Shown here: piece after piece, positions 38,297-46,487 of the stretch | Position numbering within the stretch: the stretch's first letter is position 1 | Layout of the letters: each line of letters starts with the position of its first letter | Origin: Gammaproteobacteria bacterium | Lineage (GTDB): Bacteria > Pseudomonadota > Gammaproteobacteria > Steroidobacterales > Steroidobacteraceae | Assembly (NCBI GenBank): GCA_025355645.1 | Contig: JANXZG010000019.1 | Span: forward strand, 1-64,000 | DNA length: 64,000 nt | Reading direction: 5' to 3' | Program-made: the position numbers and the translations under genes | The notes under the pieces: generated by a model | What the model saw: only the letters and a program-made list of their open reading frames with translations | What the model was told of the DNA's origin: nothing | Database searches by the model: none

Positions 38297-39373
38297 GTGT
38301 TCACCCAGTGCCCGCAATGTGAAACAGTTTTCAGGCTGTCCGCCGATGCCCTGGGCGCCGCCGGGGGCCAGGTGCGCTGTGGGCGCTGCGGCGAGGTCTT
38401 CGATGCGCTAAAGCGACTGGCAGAGGAGCCGCGCATGTTCGCCATTGGCGAATCGACGCTCGAACTGGAGGCACGCGCGGAGCAGATCCTGGAATCGCTC
38501 GGCGTGGGTGCCAGCGGCGAGCCGGAATCGAACGAGCTGCCGTCAGAGGACAGCCCGCCCATAGAGGTCGAAGAGGGCACACCGGAGGCGGACCGGTCGC
38601 TCGAATTCTCGCTGACGCCGACCGACCTTGACCGCATTTTTATCGGCGGCATCGACGGGCGCGATCATCCCGGTGAGGCGCAGTCGCCCGAGGATCTGCA
38701 AGTCATCGATGCAGAGTACGCGCGTGAAGAAGGTTACGAGCCTGAGGACGAGCCGCCTGCCGTGGAACTTGTGGAACCGGATGACCAGCCTGTGCTGCTG
38801 CAGGAGCCGGTAGCTGAGGGCGAACCGGAATTTGTGTCGGAGCTGCCTCCCGGGCGCAGCCGAAGGCTGCTGATCATGGGCTGCATCCTGCTCGCGCTGC
38901 TGCTGGTCGCGCAGATCGTGCACCGCAACCGCGAATGGCTGGCGGCGCGCGGACCCCTCGGCGGCGTGTTGCGCAGCCTTTACGCCGGCGTCGGCAAGCC
39001 CTTGCCGCTGCCCGCGACTCTGTCGGGCTATCAGCTGCGCCAATGGGGCGCAAGCGGCGATGGCACCGCGGATGGGTCCTTGCGGGTTCGCGCTAGCATC
39101 CTGAACACGACGGCGCAGATGCAGCCCTTTCCGCTATTGCGCGTGACGCTTGAGGATCGCTTCGGCGCAGCTATCGGTACCCGCGACTTCGAACCGGCCG
39201 AGTATTTCGGCAAGCCGCTGACCCGCCTGCTGGCTCCGGGCGAACGGGCGGATGCCACCGTGGAGATCCAGGATCCGGGCAAGAACGCCGAAGGCTTTGA
39301 ACTGGACGTCTGCCTGCGCGGCGCGGATAGCGCCATCCATTGCGCCAGCGACCAGGCGCCCCGCTCGCCATGA
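38297..39373 (+). CDS. MJ0042 zinc-ribbon / DUF3426 membrane protein
   Basis: A 358-residue protein with an N-terminal zinc ribbon (CPQC ... CGRC, Cys 5, 8, 28 and 31). A very acidic low-complexity region of about 140 residues follows, then one membrane helix (about 196-213, LLIMGCILLALLLVAQIV) and a C-terminal periplasmic DUF3426 domain. The function of the family is unknown; the layout resembles a membrane-tethered regulator or assembly factor. The GTG start lies 1 nt after prmA, and the stop overlaps the dusB ATG by 4 bp, a placement often seen next to prmA in Proteobacteria. Confidence 0.9.
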   Translation: MFTQCPQCETVFRLSADALGAAGGQVRCGRCGEVFDALKRLAEEPRMFAIGESTLELEARAEQILESLGVGASGEPESNELPSEDSPPIEVEEGTPEADRSLEFSLTPTDLDRIFIGGIDGRDHPGEAQSPEDLQVIDAEYAREEGYEPEDEPPAVELVEPDDQPVLLQEPVAEGEPEFVSELPPGRSRRLLIMGCILLALLLVAQIVHRNREWLAARGPLGGVLRSLYAGVGKPLPLPATLSGYQLRQWGASGDGTADGSLRVRASILNTTAQMQPFPLLRVTLEDRFGAAIGTRDFEPAEYFGKPLTRLLAPGERADATVEIQDPGKNAEGFELDVCLRGADSAIHCASDQAPRSP

Positions 39374-40335
39374 ATCCGATCCGGATCGGTCGGCATGTCC
39401 TGTCTTCGAACGTGATCCTGGCGCCGATGGCGGGGGTTACCGACCGGCCATTTCGCGCGCTCTGCCGGGAGTTCGGCGCAGGCCTTGCCGCCTCGGAAAT
39501 GTTGACCTCCGATACGCGCCTCTGGGACACCGAAAAATCGCAGCGACGCATGGACATTGCCGGTGAGGCGAGTCCGCGCATCGTGCAGATTGCCGGTTAC
39601 GACGCCGCGATGATGGCGGAGGCCGCGCAGCGCAACGCGGATGGCGGCGCCGACATCATCGACATCAATATGGGATGCCCAGCGAAGAAAGTCTGCAATC
39701 GGCAGGCCGGATCAGCGCTGATGCAGGATGAAGCGCTGGTCGCGCAGATCCTCGAACGCGTGGTGCGGGCCGTATCCATTCCGGTCACGCTGAAGACGCG
39801 CACAGGCTGGGATCGCGAGCATAAGAACGGCATTCGCATCGCAACGCTCGCCGAGCGATGCGGCATCCAGGCGCTAGCCATCCATGGTCGGACACGCGCC
39901 GATATGTACCAGGGAGACGCGGAGCATCAGACGGTTCGCACCATTAAAGAAAGCGTGCGCATACCGGTGTTCGCCAACGGCGATATTGATTCGCCGCAGC
40001 GTGCGCAGGCCGTGCTCGCCGCAACCGGCTGCGACGGAATCATGATCGGGCGCGCGGCCCAGGGCAAGCCATGGATTTTTGAGGATGTCAATTTTTTTCT
40101 CTCGACAGGGCAAATGCGCGCAGAGCTTCCGTTACAAAAAGTCCGTGATACGATGCGCGTCCATTTGGAAAACCTGTACGCATTCTATGGCGATGCAACA
40201 GGAGTTCGGGTGGCGAGAAAACATTTGAGCTGGTATTGCCGGCAACACCCGGGTAGCGAATTTCTGCGTAAACGTCTCATGCTTATGGAGACCACGCACG
40301 AACAGTTGTCGGCGCTGTGGGAGTTGGCGGCATAG
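39370..40335 (+). CDS. dusB: tRNA-dihydrouridine synthase B
   Basis: An FMN-dependent TIM-barrel enzyme that reduces uridine to dihydrouridine in tRNA. It has 321 residues. Motifs are LAPMAGVTDRPFRALCREFG, the catalytic-cysteine region DINMGCPAKKVCNRQAGSAL, KTRTGWD, AIHGRTRADMYQG and MIGRAAQGKPWIF. The ATG at 39370 overlaps the DUF3426 stop (ATGA); an upstream in-frame start at 39340 is less likely. dusB-fis is a hallmark gammaproteobacterial operon. Confidence 0.96.
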   Translation: MNPIRIGRHVLSSNVILAPMAGVTDRPFRALCREFGAGLAASEMLTSDTRLWDTEKSQRRMDIAGEASPRIVQIAGYDAAMMAEAAQRNADGGADIIDINMGCPAKKVCNRQAGSALMQDEALVAQILERVVRAVSIPVTLKTRTGWDREHKNGIRIATLAERCGIQALAIHGRTRADMYQGDAEHQTVRTIKESVRIPVFANGDIDSPQRAQAVLAATGCDGIMIGRAAQGKPWIFEDVNFFLSTGQMRAELPLQKVRDTMRVHLENLYAFYGDATGVRVARKHLSWYCRQHPGSEFLRKRLMLMETTHEQLSALWELAA

Positions 40336-40356
40336 GACTGATATCAGGAAGCATGC

Positions 40357-40668
40357 ATGGCCGCAAAGAGAAAAACAAAATCGCGCCGGGATCCCGCGCC
40401 ATCGTTCCACGGCCGCGATCTTAAGGTCAATGGCAAGGGCATACCGCTGCGCTCGCAAGCCGAAGAGGCTCTGCAAGGTTACTTCGATACGCTGAACGGC
40501 CATAGCCCCGCCCGTCTTTACGATCTGGTCATGCGCGAAGTCGAAGAACCGCTGTTCAAGGTGGTCATGACCCGCGTGAAAGGCAACCAGAGCCGCGCCG
40601 CCACGATTCTCGGCATCAATCGCGGCACGCTGCGCAAGAAACTCAAAGAGTTCGGCATCGGCGAATAG
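40357..40668 (+). CDS. fis: DNA-binding protein Fis
   Basis: A nucleoid-associated regulator of 103 residues, with a basic N-terminal tail and the C-terminal Fis helix-turn-helix [20 protein letters not shown]. The central dimerisation helices ([18 protein letters not shown]) match the family. It is likely co-transcribed with dusB, as in most gammaproteobacteria, so its dosage follows growth-rate control of that operon. purH starts 8 nt after its stop. Confidence 0.97.
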   Translation: MAAKRKTKSRRDPAPSFHGRDLKVNGKGIPLRSQAEEALQGYFDTLNGHSPARLYDLVMREVEEPLFKVVMTRVKGNQSRAATILGINRGTLRKKLKEFGIGE

Positions 40669-40676
40669 GCCCCCCG

Positions 40677-42239
40677 TTGCTCACGCCTGTACGACGCGCA
40701 CTGCTCAGCGTTTCCGACAAGACTGGCGTGGTCGACATTGCGCGCGCACTACAGGCGCGCAACATAGAACTCCTTTCCACCGGCGGCACTGCCAGACTGC
40801 TTGTGCAGAAAGGCATCCCGGTACGCGAGGTCAGTGACTACACCGGCTTTCCCGAGATCATGGATGGGCGGGTCAAGACCCTGCATCCGCGCATTCATGG
40901 CGGCCTGCTCGGCCGGCGCGGACTGGACGAAGCGGTCATGCTGGAACACGGCATCGAGCCGATTGACCTGTTGATCGTGAATCTCTACCCCTTTGCCGCC
41001 ACCGTTGCAGGCGGCGACTGCCGCTACGAGGATGCGATCGAGAATATTGACATCGGCGGACCCGCGATGCTGCGCGCGGCAGCCAAGAATCATGACGCGG
41101 TTGCAGTGGTCGTGGATCCTGCGGATTATCCTGCGCTGCTAGCGGAACTCGCCGCCAACGCTGGCCATACCGACATGGACCTGCGCCAGCGCCTGGCGGC
41201 GAAAGCATTTGCCCATACTGCGACATATGATGCGATGGTCGCCGCCTATTTGACCGCGGCGCAGGGCGGCGAGGCGCCGGCGGGGGAGGAGCTGACCCTG
41301 TCCTTCCGCAAGCGCCTGGAACTGCGCTATGGCGAGAATCCGCACCAGCAGGCGGCGTTTTACGCGGACCCCAACGCGAGCGGCGGGTCGGTGACGAGCG
41401 CGCGGCAGCTGCAGGGCAAGGAACTCTCGTACAACAACATCGTGGATGCCGATACGGCGCTTGAGTGCGTGCGGCAGTTCGCGGATCCGGCCTGCGTGAT
41501 CGTGAAGCACGCGAACCCGGCAGGAGTCGCGCTTGCCACCGACATCGGCGCAGCTTACCTGCGCGCCTACCGCACCGACCCGACATCCGCCTTTGGCGGC
41601 ATCGTTGCCTTCAACCGTACGCTCGACGAGGCCTGCGCACAGTCGATCATCGAGCGCCAGTTTGTGGAAGTCATTCTGGCGCCGGCGCTCAGCGCCGAAG
41701 CGCAGCGCGTGCTGGCGGCCAAGGACAATATCCGGGTGCTCATCACAGGCGATATTTCCAGGCCAGTCGAACAGCGCTTTGAATATAAGAGCGTTGCAGG
41801 CGGGCTGCTCGTGCAGAGACGTGATACCGGCCGGATCGGCCGCGATGACGTGCGCGTCGTGACGGAGCGGGCGCCGACGGCGCGCGAACTCGCGGACCTG
41901 ATGATCGCCTGGGACGTCTGCAAATTCGTGAAGTCCAATGCGATCGTCTGCGTGAAGGAGCGCGCCACGATGGGCATCGGCGCGGGACAGATGAGCCGGG
42001 TCGTCAGCAGCCGGATCGCGGCAATTAAGGCTGCCGAAGCGGGACTTTCGCTCGAGCGCGCGGTGATGGCCTCAGATGCGTTTCTGCCATTCCGCGATGG
42101 CCTGGACGCGGTCGCCGCCTTCGGCATCAAGGCGGTAATTCAGCCCGGCGGGTCGATCCGCGACGCCGAGGTCATCGCAGCAGCGAACGAACACGGCATC
42201 GCCATGGTATTCACCGGCATGCGCCACTTCCGGCACTAG
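40677..42239 (+). CDS. purH: Bifunctional AICAR transformylase / IMP cyclohydrolase
   Basis: Performs the last two steps of purine synthesis. It has 520 residues. The IMP cyclohydrolase domain ([44 protein letters not shown]) is followed by the AICAR transformylase domain ([37 protein letters not shown]). The start is TTG at 40677: no ATG or GTG lies upstream in frame, and the conserved domain begins seven residues later. purD follows with a 1-nt gap. Confidence 0.97.
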   Translation: MLTPVRRALLSVSDKTGVVDIARALQARNIELLSTGGTARLLVQKGIPVREVSDYTGFPEIMDGRVKTLHPRIHGGLLGRRGLDEAVMLEHGIEPIDLLIVNLYPFAATVAGGDCRYEDAIENIDIGGPAMLRAAAKNHDAVAVVVDPADYPALLAELAANAGHTDMDLRQRLAAKAFAHTATYDAMVAAYLTAAQGGEAPAGEELTLSFRKRLELRYGENPHQQAAFYADPNASGGSVTSARQLQGKELSYNNIVDADTALECVRQFADPACVIVKHANPAGVALATDIGAAYLRAYRTDPTSAFGGIVAFNRTLDEACAQSIIERQFVEVILAPALSAEAQRVLAAKDNIRVLITGDISRPVEQRFEYKSVAGGLLVQRRDTGRIGRDDVRVVTERAPTARELADLMIAWDVCKFVKSNAIVCVKERATMGIGAGQMSRVVSSRIAAIKAAEAGLSLERAVMASDAFLPFRDGLDAVAAFGIKAVIQPGGSIRDAEVIAAANEHGIAMVFTGMRHFRH

Positions 42240-42240
42240 C

Positions 42241-43545
42241 GTGCAGATACTTGTCATCGGCGGCGGCGGGCGCGAGCACGCACTGGCATGGAGGTGCGCG
42301 CAGTCGTTGCAGGTGCGCCGCGTGTTCGTCGCACCGGGCAATGCAGGAACGGCGCTCGAGCCCAAGCTTGCCAACGTCCCTATCACCGCGGACGATTTTG
42401 ACGGGCTTATTGCGTTTGCGCAGGGCGAACGAATTGACCTGACTATCGTGGGGCCGGAGGGTCCACTAGTCGCCGGCATCGTCGACCGGTTCGCAGCCGC
42501 CGGATTGCCCTGCTTCGGGCCGCGCATGGCTGCTGCCCGACTGGAAGGCTCCAAGGCGTATACAAAGGATTTCCTGCGCCGCCACGGGATACCGACCGCC
42601 GCGTATGCGACGTTCACGCGTGCCGACTTTGACCCGGCTTATATTCGCGCGCAGCGCCCGCCCGTGGTCATCAAGGCCGATGGCCTGGCCGCTGGCAAGG
42701 GCGTCGTCATCTGCGACACCCATGAAGCGGCCATTGCCGCCGCCCTGGCAATGTTCGAGGGCAGGCACAGTGGCGCTGGCCAGCGCATTGTCGTCGAAGA
42801 ATTCCTGTCCGGCGAGGAAGTGAGTTTCATTGTCATGGCGAGCGACCAGCAGGTGCTGCCCCTGGCGACATCCCAGGACCACAAACGGCGCGACGATGGC
42901 GATCTGGGGCCCAATACTGGCGGTATGGGCGCCTATTCGCCGGCGCCGATCGTCACGCCTGCGCTGCATGAACGCATCATGAGCGAGATAATCCGGCCGA
43001 CGCTCAAGGGTCTGCAGCAGGATGGCAATCCCTACACCGGATTCCTCTATGCCGGACTCATGATCGCGCCGGACGGTACGCCAAAGGTCATCGAGTTCAA
43101 TTGCCGCTTCGGCGATCCGGAGGCGCAGGCGGTGCTCGCCCGACTGCAAAGCGACCTGCCCGATCTGTGCCTGGCCGCTCTCGGCGGACAGCTGGACAGG
43201 GGCGAGGCTCGCTGGGATGAGCGCGCGGCGCTAGGTGTCGTGATGGCAGCTGGCGGCTATCCGGACGCTTATCGCAAAGGCGAGCACATCGGCGGCCTGG
43301 ATGCAGCAGCGGCACTTCCGGGCAAGGTCTTTCACGCGGGCACGGAATTGAAGGACTCGAAGATCGAGACCAGCGGCGGACGCGTGCTGTGCGCCGTGGG
43401 ACTCGGCTCGACGGTTGCCGACGCGCAGCGCCAGGCCTACGACCTCGTGCATGCGATTCACTGGAATCTTGTGCAGTACCGGCGCGACATCGGCTGGCGG
43501 GCGATCGAGCGCGAATCGGGTAACGTCGGTCTGAATACTGTTTGA
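42241..43545 (+). CDS. purD: Phosphoribosylamine-glycine ligase
   Basis: An ATP-grasp enzyme of 434 residues that joins glycine to phosphoribosylamine in purine synthesis. It has the opening MQILVIGGGGREHALAW, then IVGPEGPLVAGIVDRF, KADGLAAGKGVVIC, EFLSGEEVSFIVM, LGPNTGGMGAYSPAP and EFNCRFGDPEAQ. The start is GTG, directly after purH. The short gap to 43631 holds no further gene. Confidence 0.97.
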   Translation: MQILVIGGGGREHALAWRCAQSLQVRRVFVAPGNAGTALEPKLANVPITADDFDGLIAFAQGERIDLTIVGPEGPLVAGIVDRFAAAGLPCFGPRMAAARLEGSKAYTKDFLRRHGIPTAAYATFTRADFDPAYIRAQRPPVVIKADGLAAGKGVVICDTHEAAIAAALAMFEGRHSGAGQRIVVEEFLSGEEVSFIVMASDQQVLPLATSQDHKRRDDGDLGPNTGGMGAYSPAPIVTPALHERIMSEIIRPTLKGLQQDGNPYTGFLYAGLMIAPDGTPKVIEFNCRFGDPEAQAVLARLQSDLPDLCLAALGGQLDRGEARWDERAALGVVMAAGGYPDAYRKGEHIGGLDAAAALPGKVFHAGTELKDSKIETSGGRVLCAVGLGSTVADAQRQAYDLVHAIHWNLVQYRRDIGWRAIERESGNVGLNTV

Positions 43546-43631
43546 GCATGCCTTCGCAGTTTGCCTTCAAGAAAACGCGGGTACGATAACGCCGCGGTGC
43601 GGGCAATCCGGCCCTGCTGATATGATGGTCT

Positions 43632-45827
43632 GTGGTATTCAAATTCCGCAGCCTGTTCACATCGACGCGGCAACCGGCACCTTCGGAACCCCCTCGGGAA
43701 GATGCTGCGATATCACACTACAAGCGTGGCAACGAGCACACCACTCTTGGGCAGTGGGATCTCGCGCTGGCCGAATACGACAAAGCTATCGCGAGCGATG
43801 CGGGCCTGGCTAAGGCCCATTGCAACCGCGGCGTCGTGCTGCTGCGCCTGGGGCGGCGAGAGCAAGCCCTGGCGAGCTACGAACGGGGTATAGCGCTGAA
43901 TCCCGAGGATGCGCTTGCATACTACAATCGCAGCGCCATACAGAGAATGCTGGGCGACGGCGAGGCGGCGCTGGCTAGCTATGATCTGGCGATCGCACGA
44001 AATAAAGATTACGCCGAGGCGCACTTCAACCGAGCAGTGCTGCTGCAAGAGCTGCATCGATGGGATCAGGCTATAACGGGCTTTCGCAGGGCGATGGCGC
44101 TGAACCCGGCGTTTGCCAGCGATTATGCCTGGAGCGCGATCGGCGGCGCTCAGCAGGAGCTGCGCCAATGGGATGCCGCATTGGTTAGCACGGACCGCAG
44201 CATTGCACTGCGCGCTGATCACACCGAGGCGCACTTCCAGCGCGGCAATATCCTGTGCGCACTCGGCCGGCCCGATGAGGCCATCGCCAGTTTCGACCGC
44301 GCGATCGGGCTGAATCCGGATCATGCGCAGGCATTGCAGAATCGTGGCACAACATTGCATAGCCTGAAACGTTACGAGGAAGCTATCGCGAACTACGACA
44401 GGGCGTTATCGTTGCGCCCAGATCTGCCCTACCTGCACGGCATTCGACGCTATGCACGTATGCATATTTGCGATTGGAACAATCTGGAGGCAGACCTGCT
44501 CCAGCTTTCGGACGGTATCCGCAAACTTAAGCCGGTGTCGCCGCCGTTCGCGCTGCTGGCGCTGCTCGATTCGGCGCCCCTGCTGAAAAGCGCGGCCAGA
44601 ATCTGGGCGGCGGACGACTGTCCGCCCAGCGATGAGCTTGGTCCGTGCCCCAGGCCCACCGAATCGAAGCGGATCAGGGTTGGTTATTTCTCGGCCGATT
44701 TTCGTCTGCACCCTGTTGCGCTCCTGATGGCAGGCGTGTTCGAGGCGCATGACCGTTCTAAATTCGAGATCACGGCCTTCGCGTTCGGCCCGAAGGCGAA
44801 CGATGTCATGCGCGATCGCCTCGAACGCGCATTCGATCGCTTCATCGACGTTCGTGACCAAACCGATGCCGAGGTTGCGATGCTCGCCCGCAGCCTGAAC
44901 ATCGACATCGCCGTAGATCTGGGGGGATTTACAGAATTCAATCGCACCCGGATCTTCGCGATGCGTGCGGCGCCCCTGCAAATCGGCTACATCGGCTACC
45001 TGGGCACGATGGACGTTCCCTACATGGACTACCTGATCGCCGATTCGACGATTATTCCCGAGGGCAATCGATGCCATTACCGCGAGAAGATCATTTACCT
45101 GCCGGTGTATCACGCGAACGATGCTGGCCATGTGGCTGCCAGTCGCAGGCCCGCGCGCGAGGAACTTGGCGTCCCGCCCGGTGCCTTCGTGTTCGCCTGC
45201 TGCAATTCGATCTACAAGATAGCGCCGGCGACTTTTGACGGGTGGATGCGAATCCTCGATCGCGTCGACGGTAGCGTACTGTTTCTTAATTCTGACCATC
45301 CGGCCGCGGACCGCAACTTGCGCCTAGAGGCCGCGCGCCGCGGCATAGATTCCGGTCGGCTGATTTTCGGCAAGCGCCTGTTGTTGTCCGACTACCTGGC
45401 ACGATATGACGCGTTCGACCTGTTCCTGGATACGTTGCCCTATAACGCCGGCACGACAGCCAGTGATGCCTTATGGGCCGGCCTGCCGGTCGTAACGCTT
45501 CTGGGCGGAACATTTCCGGGGCGCGTGGCGGCGAGCTTGCTGATCGCCGTGGGATTGCCCGAGCTGATCACAACCACCCAGTCTGCCTATGAGGAGCTGG
45601 CCGTGCGGCTCGCCATGGATCCGGAGCAGTTGGCCGGGTTGCGCAGCAGACTCGCACGGCAACGCCTGATCGCTCCGCTATTCGATACGCGCCTGTTCAC
45701 GAGCTTTCTCGAGTCGGCCTACGCAGCCATCTACGCGCGATACCGGAAAGATCTGCCGCCTGATCACCTGCATGTCGACCCCGGGCCACAGGCGACAGCG
45801 AGCGTGAGACTTGAAACCGGGTGCTAG
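43632..45827 (+). CDS. TPR-repeat O-GlcNAc-transferase-like (SPINDLY family) glycosyltransferase
   Basis: A 731-residue GT41-type protein. About seven tetratricopeptide repeats occupy residues 28-275 (for example ALASYERGIALNPEDALAYY and EAIASFDRAIGLNPDHAQAL). A two-lobed catalytic region (about 345-710) follows, with IRVGYFSADFRLHPVALLM, CNSIYKIAPATFDGWMRIL and FDLFLDTLPYNAGTTASDAL. These correspond to the SADF, YK and DT-GTT blocks of O-GlcNAc transferases; the acceptor is normally a protein Ser/Thr. The start is GTG. It lies between purD and the polyene cluster with gaps on both sides, so membership of the cluster is uncertain. Confidence 0.9.
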   Translation: MVFKFRSLFTSTRQPAPSEPPREDAAISHYKRGNEHTTLGQWDLALAEYDKAIASDAGLAKAHCNRGVVLLRLGRREQALASYERGIALNPEDALAYYNRSAIQRMLGDGEAALASYDLAIARNKDYAEAHFNRAVLLQELHRWDQAITGFRRAMALNPAFASDYAWSAIGGAQQELRQWDAALVSTDRSIALRADHTEAHFQRGNILCALGRPDEAIASFDRAIGLNPDHAQALQNRGTTLHSLKRYEEAIANYDRALSLRPDLPYLHGIRRYARMHICDWNNLEADLLQLSDGIRKLKPVSPPFALLALLDSAPLLKSAARIWAADDCPPSDELGPCPRPTESKRIRVGYFSADFRLHPVALLMAGVFEAHDRSKFEITAFAFGPKANDVMRDRLERAFDRFIDVRDQTDAEVAMLARSLNIDIAVDLGGFTEFNRTRIFAMRAAPLQIGYIGYLGTMDVPYMDYLIADSTIIPEGNRCHYREKIIYLPVYHANDAGHVAASRRPAREELGVPPGAFVFACCNSIYKIAPATFDGWMRILDRVDGSVLFLNSDHPAADRNLRLEAARRGIDSGRLIFGKRLLLSDYLARYDAFDLFLDTLPYNAGTTASDALWAGLPVVTLLGGTFPGRVAASLLIAVGLPELITTTQSAYEELAVRLAMDPEQLAGLRSRLARQRLIAPLFDTRLFTSFLESAYAAIYARYRKDLPPDHLHVDPGPQATASVRLETGC

Positions 45828-45869
45828 TGCGGATTTGCGTAACACCGGGGCGACGCTCAGAATTGATAG

Positions 45870-46487
45870 ATGCAAAAGCGGCATGCTGAACACCCGCGGT
45901 CGGCGATGCACGTGTGCCTTCCACTGCTTTTATACACGGCGATCATGCTCTGCGCCCCGCCGGCTTGGGCTGCTGCCGACCACACGCTCGATGCGGTGAT
46001 GCAATCACTTGCCGCGCGCACTCACGGTCATGCCGTGTTCAGTGAGCGGCAGTACATCTCACTGTTGAAAAATCCCGTGGATTTAACCGGCGATCTGTAC
46101 TTCCAGGCGCCAGACCACTTGGAAAAGATCACCCGCACTCCGACCCGGGAGAGCCTCGTGGTCGACAAGGGCACCTTGACGATGACGCGCGGCGCCATGC
46201 ATCACTCGGTATCGCTTCAGGCTTATCCTCAGATCGGTGCGTTCATCGACAGTATCCGCGCGACGCTGGCTGGCGACCGTGCATCACTCGAGAATACTTA
46301 CTCCCTCAACTTCAGCCCCGGAGAACGTCAGTGGGATCTTTCGCTGACGCCACGGGATAAGAAGCTCTCCAGTATCGTGCGCGAGATCCATATAACCGGG
46401 GCCAGTGATACGATCGCGCGCATCGAAACGATCCGTGCAGACGGCGACCGCTCGGTGATGTTGATTACTCAGGTGCCAGAAACCTGA
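45870..46487 (+). CDS. LolA-like outer-membrane lipid carrier (polyene cluster)
   Basis: A periplasmic LolA-related protein of 205 residues (193 if the ATG at 45906 is used, which places the signal peptide MHVCLPLLLYTAIMLCAPP at the very N-terminus; cleavage after AWA). The body shows the LolA-like barrel strands, with FSERQYISLLKNPVDLTGDL and the YFQAPDHLEK block. Aryl polyene clusters commonly encode such a carrier to move the polyene lipid across the periplasm. Its TGA shares a base with the ATG of the MMPL exporter, fitting a joint transport role. Confidence 0.87.
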   Translation: MQKRHAEHPRSAMHVCLPLLLYTAIMLCAPPAWAAADHTLDAVMQSLAARTHGHAVFSERQYISLLKNPVDLTGDLYFQAPDHLEKITRTPTRESLVVDKGTLTMTRGAMHHSVSLQAYPQIGAFIDSIRATLAGDRASLENTYSLNFSPGERQWDLSLTPRDKKLSSIVREIHITGASDTIARIETIRADGDRSVMLITQVPET

